A stretch of 64,000 nt of DNA from Paenibacillus sp. HW567 (GCF_000374185.1 NZ_KB910518.1:284667-348666); one strand, 5' to 3'; positions 1 to 9,516 are shown, counted from the first letter of the stretch. Translations and numbers: made by a program. Notes: a model not told the origin generated them from the sequence alone.

Positions 1-6
1 TTTCAT
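1..6 (-). CDS. Start of a leftward gene cut by the window edge
   Basis: Read on the minus strand, an AAAGGAG ribosome binding site lies about 8 bases before an ATG at position 6, followed by a lysine codon before the window ends. Nothing can be said about the product. The spacing and strength of the binding site are the only support. Confidence 0.4.
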
Positions 7-44
7 GATTTATGCTCCTTTGGGGATGGATTTTGCGTTGCAGA

Positions 45-94
45 AACAAAAAAAGAAGCCGTTGAAATAGAGACCTTCTCTAATCAACGGCTTC
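45..94 (-). terminator. Rho-independent terminator after the DUF2294 gene
   Basis: A perfect 11-bp stem (55-65 with 84-94) encloses an 18-base loop. On the minus strand it is followed by a run of seven T. It lies downstream of the DUF2294 gene and upstream of the gene entering from the left edge, so the two are probably separate transcripts. Confidence 0.8.
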
Positions 95-171
95 CTTCAG
101 TCTGTGAACAGAAATCGGGCAAGCCTTATTTTTCGCCGGGTCAGCAGGAGGCCAGCAAGATAAATCCTGCA

Positions 172-537
172 TCATTGCTCTGAACCGGCTTCACTAATCA
201 CAATTGTACAGGCCCAGTTCGTTCCGGGATCGTAATCCCGCAGCACTCCTGTGACCGTCAGGCCCAGCTCATCGGTGAGCTTCCTCTGTATCCGCTGCTT
301 GAACTCCTGGTGGAGAGCGGCATCGACGGACTGCTTAAGCTCGGGATAATGCTCCTCCAGCGCCCGCAGCGCGGTCACCCGCTGATGCTTAACCAGGAAC
401 ATAATCATCGCTTCACCGGCAGCTTCGATCTTGAGCTGAGTCACTCCCACACCATACAATTCCTTGTGCACTTCATTATAGCAGCGGGACAAGCGTTTCT
501 TGAATTCATTGGATGACAGAAGCCCGGCCACCGACAT
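172..537 (-). CDS. DUF2294 domain-containing protein
   Basis: 121-residue soluble protein recognised as the DUF2294 family of small Firmicute proteins. The pattern seen is an N-terminal helical part with 'GVGVTQLKIEAAGEAMI', a central 'HQRVTALRALEEHYPELKQSVDAALH' helix and a C-terminal strand region near 'DELGLTVTGVLRDYDPGTN'. No signal peptide or membrane segment is visible. The biochemical function of the family is not known to me. ATG at 537 has a GGGAAGTG ribosome binding site. It is transcribed divergently from the following two-component genes and ends at a strong hairpin terminator. Confidence 0.75.
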   Translation of the reverse strand: MSVAGLLSSNEFKKRLSRCYNEVHKELYGVGVTQLKIEAAGEAMIMFLVKHQRVTALRALEEHYPELKQSVDAALHQEFKQRIQRKLTDELGLTVTGVLRDYDPGTNWACTIVISEAGSEQ

Positions 538-705
538 GTATTTTCACTTCCCTTATAAAACCTTTATACAGAATTATAGAGAAAAAAATCAAAATGTAAA
601 CAATGATGTTATGTTGTCTAACACGTTTTCCTGCTACATATTATGTTTCACATCATTATCCAAGTGTGCTAGCATAATTTATATTATTTTACTGACACAT
701 CTTTC

Positions 706-731
706 TATAATAGGGGAAAGGGAGCAGGGTT
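706..731 (+). promoter_or_regulatory. Probable -10 box and ribosome binding site of the first yesN-like gene
   Basis: A perfect TATAAT (706-711) stands 21 bases before the ATG at 733, with a GGGAGCAGGG binding site between them. No convincing -35 hexamer lies 16-18 bases upstream, so the promoter may depend on an activator. The intergenic region 538-705 is AT-rich and also serves the divergent DUF2294 gene. Confidence 0.4.
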
Positions 732-732
732 T

Positions 733-2274
733 ATGCTAAAAGTAATCGTTGTTGATGATGAGCCGTGGGTGCTTGAAGGGCTGAGAACAATGGTGGACTG
801 GGAGAGATGCGGCTTCGAGGTATGCGGGGAAGCCCTTAACGGGCCGGATGCGCTGAGACTGATTCAGGAGCAGCAGCCGGATCTGGTTCTGACGGACATC
901 AACATTCCCGCCATTAATGGCCTGGAACTGATCACCCGGCTGAATGAAGTTATGGAGAAGCCCCCGCGCTTTGTAATTCTCAGCGGCTATGATGACTTTC
1001 ATTATGCCAAGACAGCGCTGCGCCAGCGGGTGGAGCAATATCTGCTGAAGCCGATTGATGATGAGGAAATCGGGACGCTGCTCAGCAGGCTCAGCAGTTT
1101 GATTCAAAATGAAATCGCTTCCGAGAATGAGAGCCGCATAAGACAGGCCTCAATTTGCAGTCATCTGCTGGGAAGATTCATTCAGGGCGAAGACAACGAA
1201 GAGCTGAGGCATTTGGCGCACCATCTGCTGAAGCTGCAGCCGGATACTGAACTGGTATGTATTCTTATTCCTGCCGCTTCCTCCGGATTCGATGCAGTGC
1301 TGAGTACAAGCGAGGGGTTTCCGCGGGAGCTGAGCTGTGCCTTTCAGGATAGTGAGGGAAGACACGGCCTGCTTGTCCAGTCGGCGTCGCTCACACCGGA
1401 AAGTCTGGATGCAGCCGCTGTTCTGCTGCAAAGGGAGCTTGCAGAGCGGCAGCCGGAGCCTGTCGCCGTGGTTGTCAGCGACAGGCTGAGAGGAATCGGC
1501 TCTATTCGTGAGCTGTACTTGCAGACCCTTGAGGTGTGGAAGCTGAAGTACAGGAGAGAGAAGAGCAGAATCTTTTATTACAGTGACCTGAAAAAGCCCA
1601 AGAATGAGCGGGAAATCCATGAGGACAGCTTCAAAGAGCTGCTGCAGAAGGTTAAAGCCGGCGATATGGCAGATCTGCTGCCAGACGTCAGGGATGCCTT
1701 CGCTGTATTTGCCGGGGAGCTGTTGACGGTTGAAGAGGTCCAGGCCGAGGTTGCCCATCTGGAAATAACCCTATGCCGGCAGATGAAGGAGAGAAATGGC
1801 GATCCTGACCGGATCATGGGCAAGCTGCAGGCGGAGCACGGAAATTTAGGCGGGCTGGGGGATTATTTTCTGCTGAGCCATTATGTGCACAAGCTGTGTA
1901 TGGAGACCGCAGTTTATCTGGCGGAATTGAAGCGGGCGAATGAAGGGAACACGATGTATAACGTCATACAATACGTGGACCTTGAGTTTCGGGGCAAGCT
2001 GCAGCTCCAGGACCTGGCGAGGCATTTCCATATGAATTCCACCTACCTGGGACAGCTTTTCCGCAAGGAAACGGGGCGCAGCTTCAGCGAATACGTAAAT
2101 GAGAAGCGGATTGAAGCCGCCAAAGGCCTTCTGAAGCGGACGCAGCTAAAAATATCGGATATCGCGCAGCAGGTCGGATTTTCGAATACGGATTATTTTA
2201 TTGATAAATTCAAGGGGATTGTTGGCGTTCCGCCCTCTGTCTATAAACATGCAGATAAGAATAAGCAGCTCTAA
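733..2274 (+). CDS. yesN: YesN-type response regulator (REC + AraC HTH)
   Basis: 513-residue response regulator. An N-terminal receiver domain (about 1-125) shows the acidic pair D8/D9, the phospho-acceptor D55 in 'LVLTDINIP' and the switch lysine in 'YLLKPID'. A long middle region is followed by a C-terminal AraC-type double helix-turn-helix (about 410-505, 'LQDLARHFHMNSTYLGQLF' and 'ISDIAQQVGFSNTDYFIDKF'). It should activate the sugar-uptake genes downstream when phosphorylated by the YesM-like kinase that follows 8 bases later. A second YesN homologue lies on the other side of that kinase, so two regulators may share one sensor. Confidence 0.9.
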   Translation: MLKVIVVDDEPWVLEGLRTMVDWERCGFEVCGEALNGPDALRLIQEQQPDLVLTDINIPAINGLELITRLNEVMEKPPRFVILSGYDDFHYAKTALRQRVEQYLLKPIDDEEIGTLLSRLSSLIQNEIASENESRIRQASICSHLLGRFIQGEDNEELRHLAHHLLKLQPDTELVCILIPAASSGFDAVLSTSEGFPRELSCAFQDSEGRHGLLVQSASLTPESLDAAAVLLQRELAERQPEPVAVVVSDRLRGIGSIRELYLQTLEVWKLKYRREKSRIFYYSDLKKPKNEREIHEDSFKELLQKVKAGDMADLLPDVRDAFAVFAGELLTVEEVQAEVAHLEITLCRQMKERNGDPDRIMGKLQAEHGNLGGLGDYFLLSHYVHKLCMETAVYLAELKRANEGNTMYNVIQYVDLEFRGKLQLQDLARHFHMNSTYLGQLFRKETGRSFSEYVNEKRIEAAKGLLKRTQLKISDIAQQVGFSNTDYFIDKFKGIVGVPPSVYKHADKNKQL

Positions 2275-2282
2275 GAAAGCCG

Positions 2283-4109
2283 GTGCGTGCCATGGAGAAA
2301 AAGAGATTCAGATTCGCCCATTTCGTCAATGACATTCCGCTGAACTATAAATTTTTCCTGATCTACTTCGTGGGCGTGCTGCTGCCCATTATGATTATTA
2401 ATCTTGTGTTTCTGGGCCGGATTACCGACCTGATCAAATCACGAGAGCAGCAGAACCTGGAAATTTCACTGGAGAGAGCGCGGAAGGATATCCATGATTA
2501 TATCGAGGGCGGAGTTGCCGTCAGCTATACGCTGGCCGCAGATAAGAACCTGTACGAAATGCTGGACCGGAATTATAAGGATTCTATTGATTTCTACAGT
2601 GCCTTTGACGAACAACTGCGGGACCGGATGAACAGCTATATGCCGGTGAACAATCAGATTGAGCGGATCACAGTGTTCACGAACAATCAGACGATTGTAT
2701 CCGGGAGCAACTATCAGGTCATGGATGAGCGGGTTTGGAGCAGTGACTGGTACAACCAGTTGCGCACCTCGCACAATCAGCTCATTGTTACCGCTTACCG
2801 TACGAGCGAGAACGGCAGCACCGCTTCAGTTCCCACCCTCAGCGTCCTTGAGACGATGGAGAAATACAGCGCATACAATAAATACGAGAAGCTGCTGCGG
2901 ATTGATCTGGATCTCAGCGAAATCTATGACGTCATTGTCCGTGAAAAAGATTACCTGAGTCTCTATCTGGTCAATGATCAGAATCAGATTGTGATGTCGG
3001 CGGACAGCGGCTACCAGCGGGTGACCCAGGACCCCTATCCGCTCTTCAAGCAGATGGATGACCGGGAGGAGGATGTTCGTGTTGTGGCGGTGGGTACGGC
3101 CAGCTATTTGAAGGGCTGGAAGCTTGTCGGGATTACCCAGGGCGAGCGGATTACCCAGGCGGTGCTGGATATGCGGCTGTATGCCGCTTTTTTGGCGACC
3201 ACAATTACCTTGCTGACCAGCGGTTTTATCTATGTGATGCTAAGATCCTACAACTACCGGGTCAAACGGCTGTCCAGACATATGCAGAAGGTGACGAACG
3301 AGAAATTCGAGCTGATCCGCATTGACGAGGGCCGGGATGAAATTGGCGGGCTGATCCATAACTTCAACCGGATGACCACCCGGATCAATTCGCTTATCAA
3401 TGATGTGTACAAGCTGGAGATTCAGAAAAAGAATCTGGAGATGGAGAGGGTCAGAGCTGAGCTGAATTTCCTGCAGAGCCAGATGAACCCCCATTTTCTG
3501 TTCAACACACTCAATGCCATCCTGGTCGTCTGCACCAAGAACAACTATTCCGACGTGACGGATATTGTGAAAAGCTTATCCAAGCTGCTCCGCAGGCTTC
3601 TTAGCTGGAAAGAGGATCTGGTGTCGCTGGATGAGGAAATTATCTTTACCGAGATGTATCTGAAGATTGAGAAATTCAGGTTCAGGGACAAATTCGACTA
3701 TGTCTTTGAGATTGACGAGCAGTCGCGCAAGTACAAGATTCCGAAGCTGAGCATGCAGCCGCTGGTGGAGAACTCCTGCAAGCATGGGCTGCAGACGATC
3801 GAAGGGCTGGGCATTATCACAGTGAAGACTGCCGTGGAGGAGAACCGTCTGCAGATTACCATCTCCGACAACGGCAAAGGGATAGAAGCAGACAGACTCA
3901 AGGAATTGCTCAATGCCATCCGGACTGAGGATTCCTCGGGGGCAAATATCGGGCTGCGCAATGTGTACCGCAGGCTGGAATTGTATTACGAGGATCAGGT
4001 CCGCTTTGAGATTATCAGTGCGCCGGACCAGGGAACGCTGGTTACCTTTGGCATCCCGCTCCGGCTGCTGGAGCGGCTGAACCCGCTTGAAGGTGAGGGA
4101 GGATTATGA
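2283..4109 (+). CDS. yesM: YesM-type sensor histidine kinase
   Basis: 608-residue membrane kinase. Transmembrane segment 1 lies at about 20-42, an extracytoplasmic sensing region of roughly 250 residues follows, then a second transmembrane segment (about 303-323), a HAMP region, the His_kinase motif 'SQMNPHFLFNTLNA' with the phosphorylated histidine near residue 404, and a HATPase domain ('SDNGKGIE', 'GANIGLRNVYRRLELYY'). This is the layout of the Bacillus YesM/LytS class, which senses carbohydrates or their binding proteins. The longest reading starts at GTG 2283; ATG 2292 is an alternative, and neither has a strong binding site. It overlaps the next gene by four bases (ATGA). Confidence 0.9.
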   Translation: MRAMEKKRFRFAHFVNDIPLNYKFFLIYFVGVLLPIMIINLVFLGRITDLIKSREQQNLEISLERARKDIHDYIEGGVAVSYTLAADKNLYEMLDRNYKDSIDFYSAFDEQLRDRMNSYMPVNNQIERITVFTNNQTIVSGSNYQVMDERVWSSDWYNQLRTSHNQLIVTAYRTSENGSTASVPTLSVLETMEKYSAYNKYEKLLRIDLDLSEIYDVIVREKDYLSLYLVNDQNQIVMSADSGYQRVTQDPYPLFKQMDDREEDVRVVAVGTASYLKGWKLVGITQGERITQAVLDMRLYAAFLATTITLLTSGFIYVMLRSYNYRVKRLSRHMQKVTNEKFELIRIDEGRDEIGGLIHNFNRMTTRINSLINDVYKLEIQKKNLEMERVRAELNFLQSQMNPHFLFNTLNAILVVCTKNNYSDVTDIVKSLSKLLRRLLSWKEDLVSLDEEIIFTEMYLKIEKFRFRDKFDYVFEIDEQSRKYKIPKLSMQPLVENSCKHGLQTIEGLGIITVKTAVEENRLQITISDNGKGIEADRLKELLNAIRTEDSSGANIGLRNVYRRLELYYEDQVRFEIISAPDQGTLVTFGIPLRLLERLNPLEGEGGL

Positions 4110-5644
4110 AATATAAGGTGCTGTTGATTGATGATGAGCCAAGCAGCCTTGAAGGCTTGCTGTTATGGATTGATTGGGAGGCGCTGGGCTTCGAGATCTG
4201 CGGGACCTGCGAGAATGGCCGGGAGGGGCTGCAGCAGATGAGGCTGCTACAGCCGGACTTGGTCATTACGGACGTGAACATGCCTGTGATGAACGGGCTG
4301 GAGATGGTTGCCGCCTGGCGGCAGGAAGAGCCAGAGGCTATCCGGTTCGCCATATTAAGCGGCTACAGCGAATTTGAATATGCCCAGGCCGCCATCCGGC
4401 ATGGCATACATCATTATTTGCTGAAGCCGATTTTTCCGGAGGAGGCTGCTGAAGAGCTGCAGGAAATATATGAGGAGCTGGAGCAGGGGCGGCGCAAGGC
4501 GATGATGAATCAAATCGCTTCCTTGGAGGAAACGGCAACGCAGCTAAAGGCGCTGATGCAGCTTAAGCCGGAGGATAAGGGAGAGCCGGAGCTTCCGGCG
4601 GGGCTGCCGGAGGGAATGGAAGCGTGGAATGTTATTCTGTTCCAGACCGTGCCGGACCTGCACCCGGAACTGAGAGGGAGTGCGGCAGCCCTCGCAGCCG
4701 GGCAAGCGGCTATGTATTTGATAGATCTGGATGCAAGCAGCTTCGCCATCGTATATGGCGCTGGAGATCATTCCCGGGAAGCCGAAGCGGCGGAAGCTGT
4801 GCGGACTCCCTTGCAGCAGAGCTATGCGGATCAACCCCTGCTCATAGCGGCTGGAGCTGCTGTGTCCTCCCCGCTCCATCTGGCGGACAGCTATCATACG
4901 GCGAAGGAAGCGCTTATGCATTTCTTTTACCAACCGGAGCCTTACGGCTTTCTGGCTTACCAGGACATTCAGGACAGGCCGTTCAGCTATCACTATGATC
5001 ATATCCGGCTTATGGATGCCATTATGGGACCTGTTAACACACTGGACCTGGAAGGCTTCCGGCATGCGGCAGCAGCGGCTGCCCGAAGCTTCCGTGACCA
5101 GCGTATAGCTCCCGAGGTGGTGAAAAAGCTGGTCATTCATATCATGTACCGGATCTTCGAGCTTACCCCGGAGGAGGGCGGAGGCCGGAAGTCGGCCCTG
5201 CCGGGCGGCATTGGCGCTGCTGAAATTCCGCAAAACATGATTTCATTAACCGGGCTGATGGACCGTTTGCTGATGTGCGGGGAGGCCGGAATCGACCTGC
5301 TTATTCAGGAGCAGGACCGGAATTCATACGGAATTGTGCGGAAGATCAATCAATATATCGAGGAGCATTACCGCGAAAGCCTGACGATACAAAAGCTGGC
5401 GGAAATCTTCTATCTGCATCCGGTATATCTTGGGCAATTGCTCCGCAAGAAGAACGGAATTCATTTCCATGAGCAGCTCCATAACCTGCGGATTGAAGAG
5501 GCTGCGGCGATGCTTCGCCAGAATACGTATAAGATTTCAGAGATCGCGGAACAGGTAGGTTATTCTAACTATGGACAGTTTTTGAAGCAATTTGAGAGGA
5601 AAAAGGGAATGGGTCCCGGGCACTACCGCAATGGAAAGTTCTAA
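4106..5644 (+). CDS. yesN: Second YesN-type response regulator (REC + AraC HTH)
   Basis: 512-residue paralogue of the upstream regulator. The receiver domain has D9/D10 and phospho-acceptor D56 in 'LVITDVNMP', with the lysine in 'YLLKPIF'. The C-terminal AraC double helix-turn-helix is seen in 'IQKLAEIFYLHPVYLGQLL' and 'ISEIAEQVGYSNYGQFLKQF'. The start overlaps the kinase stop, so the two are translationally coupled, which makes this the more obvious partner of the kinase. It probably activates the promoter of the importer operon about 115 bases downstream. Confidence 0.9.
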   Translation: MKYKVLLIDDEPSSLEGLLLWIDWEALGFEICGTCENGREGLQQMRLLQPDLVITDVNMPVMNGLEMVAAWRQEEPEAIRFAILSGYSEFEYAQAAIRHGIHHYLLKPIFPEEAAEELQEIYEELEQGRRKAMMNQIASLEETATQLKALMQLKPEDKGEPELPAGLPEGMEAWNVILFQTVPDLHPELRGSAAALAAGQAAMYLIDLDASSFAIVYGAGDHSREAEAAEAVRTPLQQSYADQPLLIAAGAAVSSPLHLADSYHTAKEALMHFFYQPEPYGFLAYQDIQDRPFSYHYDHIRLMDAIMGPVNTLDLEGFRHAAAAAARSFRDQRIAPEVVKKLVIHIMYRIFELTPEEGGGRKSALPGGIGAAEIPQNMISLTGLMDRLLMCGEAGIDLLIQEQDRNSYGIVRKINQYIEEHYRESLTIQKLAEIFYLHPVYLGQLLRKKNGIHFHEQLHNLRIEEAAAMLRQNTYKISEIAEQVGYSNYGQFLKQFERKKGMGPGHYRNGKF

Positions 5645-5676
5645 ACTTTTTGGGGGGTACACCTTTAGTTCGGTCG

Positions 5677-5705
5677 TATTTTCCAGGCTGCTCCACCTCT
5701 ATAAT
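5677..5705 (+). promoter_or_regulatory. Candidate activator-dependent promoter of the importer operon
   Basis: A perfect TATAAT (5700-5705) lies in the gap before the solute-binding protein gene. The hexamer at the right distance (GTATTT, about 5677-5682) is a poor -35 match, as is common where an AraC-type activator recruits polymerase. The expected transcription start near 5712 falls directly at the palindrome described next. Confidence 0.45.
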
Positions 5706-5712
5706 TCATATA

Positions 5713-5726
5713 TGTAAGTGCTTACA
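5713..5726 (+). promoter_or_regulatory. Cre-like palindrome (probable CcpA site)
   Basis: TGTAAGTGCTTACA has perfect 6-base arms and differs from the catabolite-responsive consensus TGWAANCGNTNWCA at one core position. It sits immediately downstream of the predicted transcription start, the usual place for CcpA roadblock repression of sugar operons. Confidence 0.55.
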
Positions 5727-5761
5727 AAATAAGTTGTGCAAACCAAATATGGAGGTGCTTT

Positions 5762-7447
5762 ATGGGGGGCAAGTCGAAAAACGTATTTAAGCTATCCTTG
5801 ATTGTTCTGCTATCCCTAAGCTTCACACTGGCAGGCTGCGGCGGCAATAACAGCAAGAATGCCGCGAAGAATGACGGGGCTAGTGCTACACAAGCGGCTA
5901 GTACAGATGGCAAGGTTGAGCCGTTCGACATCAGCGTCTTCATCGGAGAAGCGGGCCAGCCGCCGACACCGGACAACAAAATCTTCAAGAAGATCAAGGA
6001 AGAAACAGGAGCCAACTTTAATTTCGAATATTTGGCCGGGGATATTAACCAGAAGCTCGGCGTTATGATCGCAGGGCAGGATTACCCGGATGTGATGACG
6101 GGGAATACGAAGCTTACAGCGGCAGGTGCCTATATTCCGCTGGAGGATCTTATTGAGAAATATGCTCCTCATTTGAAAGCGCATTACGCAGACTATTGGA
6201 ACATGATGAAGGACCCGAATGACGGACATATCTACATTCTGCCGAACTACGGTGTGTACAACGGGGAAGTCAAGAGCTCATGGTATTCGGGACCGGCCTT
6301 CTGGATTCAAAAGGCTGTGCTCAAGGAATTCGGTTATCCAAAAGTTAAAACACTGGATGAATACTTTGACCTGATTGCCAAATACAAAGAAAAATATCCG
6401 AAGATTGACGGAAGCCCGACCATTGGCTTCGAAATACTTAACTATGACTGGAAAAACTGGGGTCTGCTTAACGCCCCTCAGCACTTGATCGGCCATCCAA
6501 ATGATGGCGGTGTTGTGGTGACGGACGGTAAAGCAGAAATTTTCGCAGATAAAGATTATGCGAAGAAATACTACAAGAAGCTGAATGATATGAATCAGCA
6601 GGGACTGATTGACAAGGAAACCTTCGTCCAGAACTACGACCAGTATATGGCGAAACTGTCCAGCGGTTCGGTTCTCGGCATGTTCGACCAACACTGGAAC
6701 TTCAACGCTGCAGAGGATTCTTTGACCACACAAGGGAAGATCGAGCGTACCTATGTTGGACTTCCGCTGGTCTATGATGCATCCACCAAAGACTACTATC
6801 GCGATCTTGCAGTACTGAACCTGAACAATGGCTTCGGAATCAGCATCAATGCCAAGGACCCTGTGAAGATTATCAAGCTGCTTGATACGCTGATCAGTGA
6901 GGATTGGCAGAAGACCTTCTCGTGGGGGGTTGAGGGTGAGGACTACATTGTCAAGGACGGCAGATTTATGAAAACCCAGGAGCAGCGGGATAATGCCTCT
7001 GATCCGACTTGGCAGATGGCTAACAAGGCAAAGACCTTCTTTACCTACCTGCCTAAGATTGAAGGCAGCTTTAGCGATGGCAACTCTACAGATGCGGCAG
7101 CGCAGCCTGAAGAATATGCAGCCAGTCTGAAGCCTTTCGACAAGGAAGTTCTTGCTGCATACGGATTCAAAAGCTATGTGGACTTCTTCAGTCCACCACC
7201 AGCCAACCCAGTTTATTATCCAGCCTGGTCTATTGACCTCATAGAAGGCTCCGATGCCAAAATTGCCAGCACTAAGCTGAATGAGCTGTCCACCAAGTTC
7301 CTGCCGAAAGCCATACTCGCAAATACGGGTGATTTCGAGTCCGTCTGGAACGATTATGTGGGTGAAGTCAAGAAGGCTAATGTGAAGGCCTATGAAGACA
7401 AGATCAACGAGCAAATTCAATGGAGAATTAAAAACTGGAGCAAATAG
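5762..7447 (+). CDS. lplA: Extracellular solute-binding lipoprotein of a sugar ABC importer (LplA/YtcQ type)
   Basis: 561-residue secreted lipoprotein. The signal peptide ends in the lipobox LAGC with C26 as the lipidation site; a low-complexity linker and a long family 1-type binding protein follow ('MTGNTKLTAAGAYIPLEDLIEKYAP'). Length and sequence style match the LplA/YtcQ group that serves LplB/YtcP permeases in Paenibacillus and Bacillus. The GH43 and GH10 genes downstream suggest that it binds xylo-oligosaccharides or aldouronates. No ATPase gene is present; members of this group usually share a common MsmK-like ATPase encoded elsewhere. ATG at 5762 follows GGAGG at a good distance. Confidence 0.9.
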   Translation: MGGKSKNVFKLSLIVLLSLSFTLAGCGGNNSKNAAKNDGASATQAASTDGKVEPFDISVFIGEAGQPPTPDNKIFKKIKEETGANFNFEYLAGDINQKLGVMIAGQDYPDVMTGNTKLTAAGAYIPLEDLIEKYAPHLKAHYADYWNMMKDPNDGHIYILPNYGVYNGEVKSSWYSGPAFWIQKAVLKEFGYPKVKTLDEYFDLIAKYKEKYPKIDGSPTIGFEILNYDWKNWGLLNAPQHLIGHPNDGGVVVTDGKAEIFADKDYAKKYYKKLNDMNQQGLIDKETFVQNYDQYMAKLSSGSVLGMFDQHWNFNAAEDSLTTQGKIERTYVGLPLVYDASTKDYYRDLAVLNLNNGFGISINAKDPVKIIKLLDTLISEDWQKTFSWGVEGEDYIVKDGRFMKTQEQRDNASDPTWQMANKAKTFFTYLPKIEGSFSDGNSTDAAAQPEEYAASLKPFDKEVLAAYGFKSYVDFFSPPPANPVYYPAWSIDLIEGSDAKIASTKLNELSTKFLPKAILANTGDFESVWNDYVGEVKKANVKAYEDKINEQIQWRIKNWSK

Positions 7448-7480
7448 TCAGGGCGCTCAGTTAGCAGGAGAAGTAACAGG

Positions 7481-7510
7481 AGGTGCGGGACCGAAAGCCG
7501 GTCCTCACCT
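7481..7510 (+). other. Intercistronic stem-loop without T-run
   Basis: Two stacked helices, 7481-7485 with 7506-7510 and 7488-7493 with 7499-7504, close a 5-base loop between the binding-protein and permease genes. No T-tract follows. Such hairpins typically stabilise the upstream mRNA or let part of the transcription through, giving more binding protein than permease. Confidence 0.6.
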
Positions 7511-7546
7511 TCTGCATTAAAATGATTGGTGGGGAGACCAACTAAT

Positions 7547-8515
7547 ATGGATGAGACCTTAGGGAAAGAAAGTGTCGTCCGGCATCCAAAGAAAAAAAAG
7601 AAGCAGCCCGTCACATGGTCGCTGATCAAAAATCAGAACCAGTTGATTTGGATGTCTGTTCCCTTAATGCTGTATATTATTCTTTTTGCCTACGTCCCTG
7701 TCTGGGGCTGGACCATGGCTTTTCAGAATTACCGGCCGGGCCGTTCCTTCAGTGAGCAGGAGTGGGTGGGCTTCAAGCAATTCAAGTTCCTGTTTACAGA
7801 TGATAACTTCATCCGTGTACTGCGCAATACGCTGGCGATGGGGATTATCAACATGGTACTCGGGTTTGTCACCGCGATTGTACTTGCACTGCTGCTGAAT
7901 GAAATTCGCAAAGTATTCTGGAAAAGAATAGTGCAAACCATTTCCTATCTGCCTCACTTCCTGTCCTGGATTATTGTTACCGGAATTGTGGCTACGTCAC
8001 TCTCCATCAATGACGGGATCGTCAACATTGTCCTGATGAAGCTGCATCTGATCAAGGACCCGATTCTGTGGCTCAGTGAAGGCAAATACTTCTGGGGCAT
8101 TGTAGGGGCTTCGCATGTCTGGAAGGAGGTCGGCTGGAATACGATTATTTATTTGGCCGCCATTGCCTCCATCGACCCTGCACTCTATGAAGCCGCAGAA
8201 ATTGACGGCGCCAGCCGCTACAAAAAAATGATGTTCGTGACCCTTCCGGGGATTAAAGCTACGATTGTCATTCTGCTGATTATGTCGGTAGGCCATGTGC
8301 TGGAAGCGGGCTTTGAAGTGCAGTACCTGCTTGGCAACGGGCTTGTCGTGGATTGGTCAGAGACGATTGATATTTTCGTACTCAAATACGGGATCGCCCA
8401 AGGGAACTATTCCCTCGCCACCGCAGGCGGAATCTTCAAGACAGTCGTTAGCGTCACCTTGCTGCTGATGGCCAACTTCACGGCAAAACGGCTTGGGGAA
8501 GAGAGGTTGTTATAG
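7547..8515 (+). CDS. lplB: Sugar ABC transporter permease (LplB type)
   Basis: 322-residue inner-membrane permease of the carbohydrate uptake family with about six membrane segments. The EAA loop that contacts the ATPase is visible as 'YEAAEIDGASRYKKMMFVTLPGI'. The lysine-rich N-terminus ('HPKKKKKQ') before the first membrane segment is cytoplasmic. ATG 7547 was chosen because GGTGGGGAG lies 10 bases before it; an in-frame TTG at 7526 would overlap that binding site. The stop codon is followed after one base by the start of the next permease. Confidence 0.9.
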   Translation: MDETLGKESVVRHPKKKKKQPVTWSLIKNQNQLIWMSVPLMLYIILFAYVPVWGWTMAFQNYRPGRSFSEQEWVGFKQFKFLFTDDNFIRVLRNTLAMGIINMVLGFVTAIVLALLLNEIRKVFWKRIVQTISYLPHFLSWIIVTGIVATSLSINDGIVNIVLMKLHLIKDPILWLSEGKYFWGIVGASHVWKEVGWNTIIYLAAIASIDPALYEAAEIDGASRYKKMMFVTLPGIKATIVILLIMSVGHVLEAGFEVQYLLGNGLVVDWSETIDIFVLKYGIAQGNYSLATAGGIFKTVVSVTLLLMANFTAKRLGEERLL

Positions 8516-8516
8516 T

Positions 8517-9476
8517 ATGGCGAATCAGCAAATTAGTCCTGGCGCAGGAGCAGGCGTATCTGTGAGAAAAAGACTGAGACCCAGCGGACTGGAGCCGGTG
8601 CTCTTCCATAGCTTCAATACGGTATTCATGATTTGTCTGGTACTCGTTACTTTATATCCGTTCATTAATACGATTGCCGTCTCATTCAATGCGGGTAATG
8701 ATACCATCCGCGGCGGCATCTATCTGTGGCCGAGAGTATGGACCACGCAGAATTACAAGGCCATCTTCGCCTCCGGCACAATCTATAATGCGTTCTGGAT
8801 TTCCGTGGCGCGGACGGTGCTCTCGACGATTCTGAATATTTTTCTGACCACGATGCTTGCGTACACCTTGAGCCGTAAGGAATATGTGTTCCGCAAGCCG
8901 ATTACCGTGATCTTCGTGCTTACGATGTATTTCAGCGCCGGTCTGATTCCGGGGTATTTCCTGATCAAGGATCTTAACCTGCTGGGCAGCTTCTGGGTAT
9001 ATATCTTCCCGTCGATGATCAGTGCCTTTAATATGATCGTTATCCGCACTTATATCGGGACCCTGCCGGAAAGCCTGATGGAATCGGCCCGGATCGACGG
9101 CGCAGGCGACTTCAAAATCTTCATGCGTGTCGTGTTCCCGTTATGTAAGCCGGTGCTGGCAACTATTGCGCTGTTTGTGGCGGTAGGGGCATGGAATTCC
9201 TGGTTCGATGCCTTTATCTACACGTCCTCCAAGCAAAGTCTAAGCACACTGCAGTATGAGCTGATGAAGCTGCTGTCCACCACTATGAATTCGAACAGCA
9301 ACCCGAACGTTGCCGCAGGGGTGGGGATGGACAAGGATTCCGCGAGGGCAATGGTGACCCCGATCTCAATTCGGGCGGCGATTACGATAGTAGCCTCCTT
9401 GCCGATTTTGGTGGTATATCCTTTTATGCAGAAATATTTTGTAGTGGGCCTGAATGTCGGCAGTGTAAAAGAATAA
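8517..9476 (+). CDS. ytcP: Sugar ABC transporter permease (YtcP/LplC type)
   Basis: 319-residue second permease subunit. Six membrane segments are apparent, starting with 'FNTVFMICLVLVTLYPFINTIAVSF'. The EAA motif reads 'MESARIDGAGDFKIFMRVVFPL'. It pairs with the preceding permease to form the heterodimeric channel. ATG 8517 is preceded by GAGAGGTTG and lies one base after the previous stop; a TTG start at 8493 would overlap the upstream gene. Confidence 0.9.
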   Translation: MANQQISPGAGAGVSVRKRLRPSGLEPVLFHSFNTVFMICLVLVTLYPFINTIAVSFNAGNDTIRGGIYLWPRVWTTQNYKAIFASGTIYNAFWISVARTVLSTILNIFLTTMLAYTLSRKEYVFRKPITVIFVLTMYFSAGLIPGYFLIKDLNLLGSFWVYIFPSMISAFNMIVIRTYIGTLPESLMESARIDGAGDFKIFMRVVFPLCKPVLATIALFVAVGAWNSWFDAFIYTSSKQSLSTLQYELMKLLSTTMNSNSNPNVAAGVGMDKDSARAMVTPISIRAAITIVASLPILVVYPFMQKYFVVGLNVGSVKE

Positions 9477-9516
9477 GCTCGACGTTATTTACGGGAAGCT
9501 GGAAGGTTGGCTAAAT

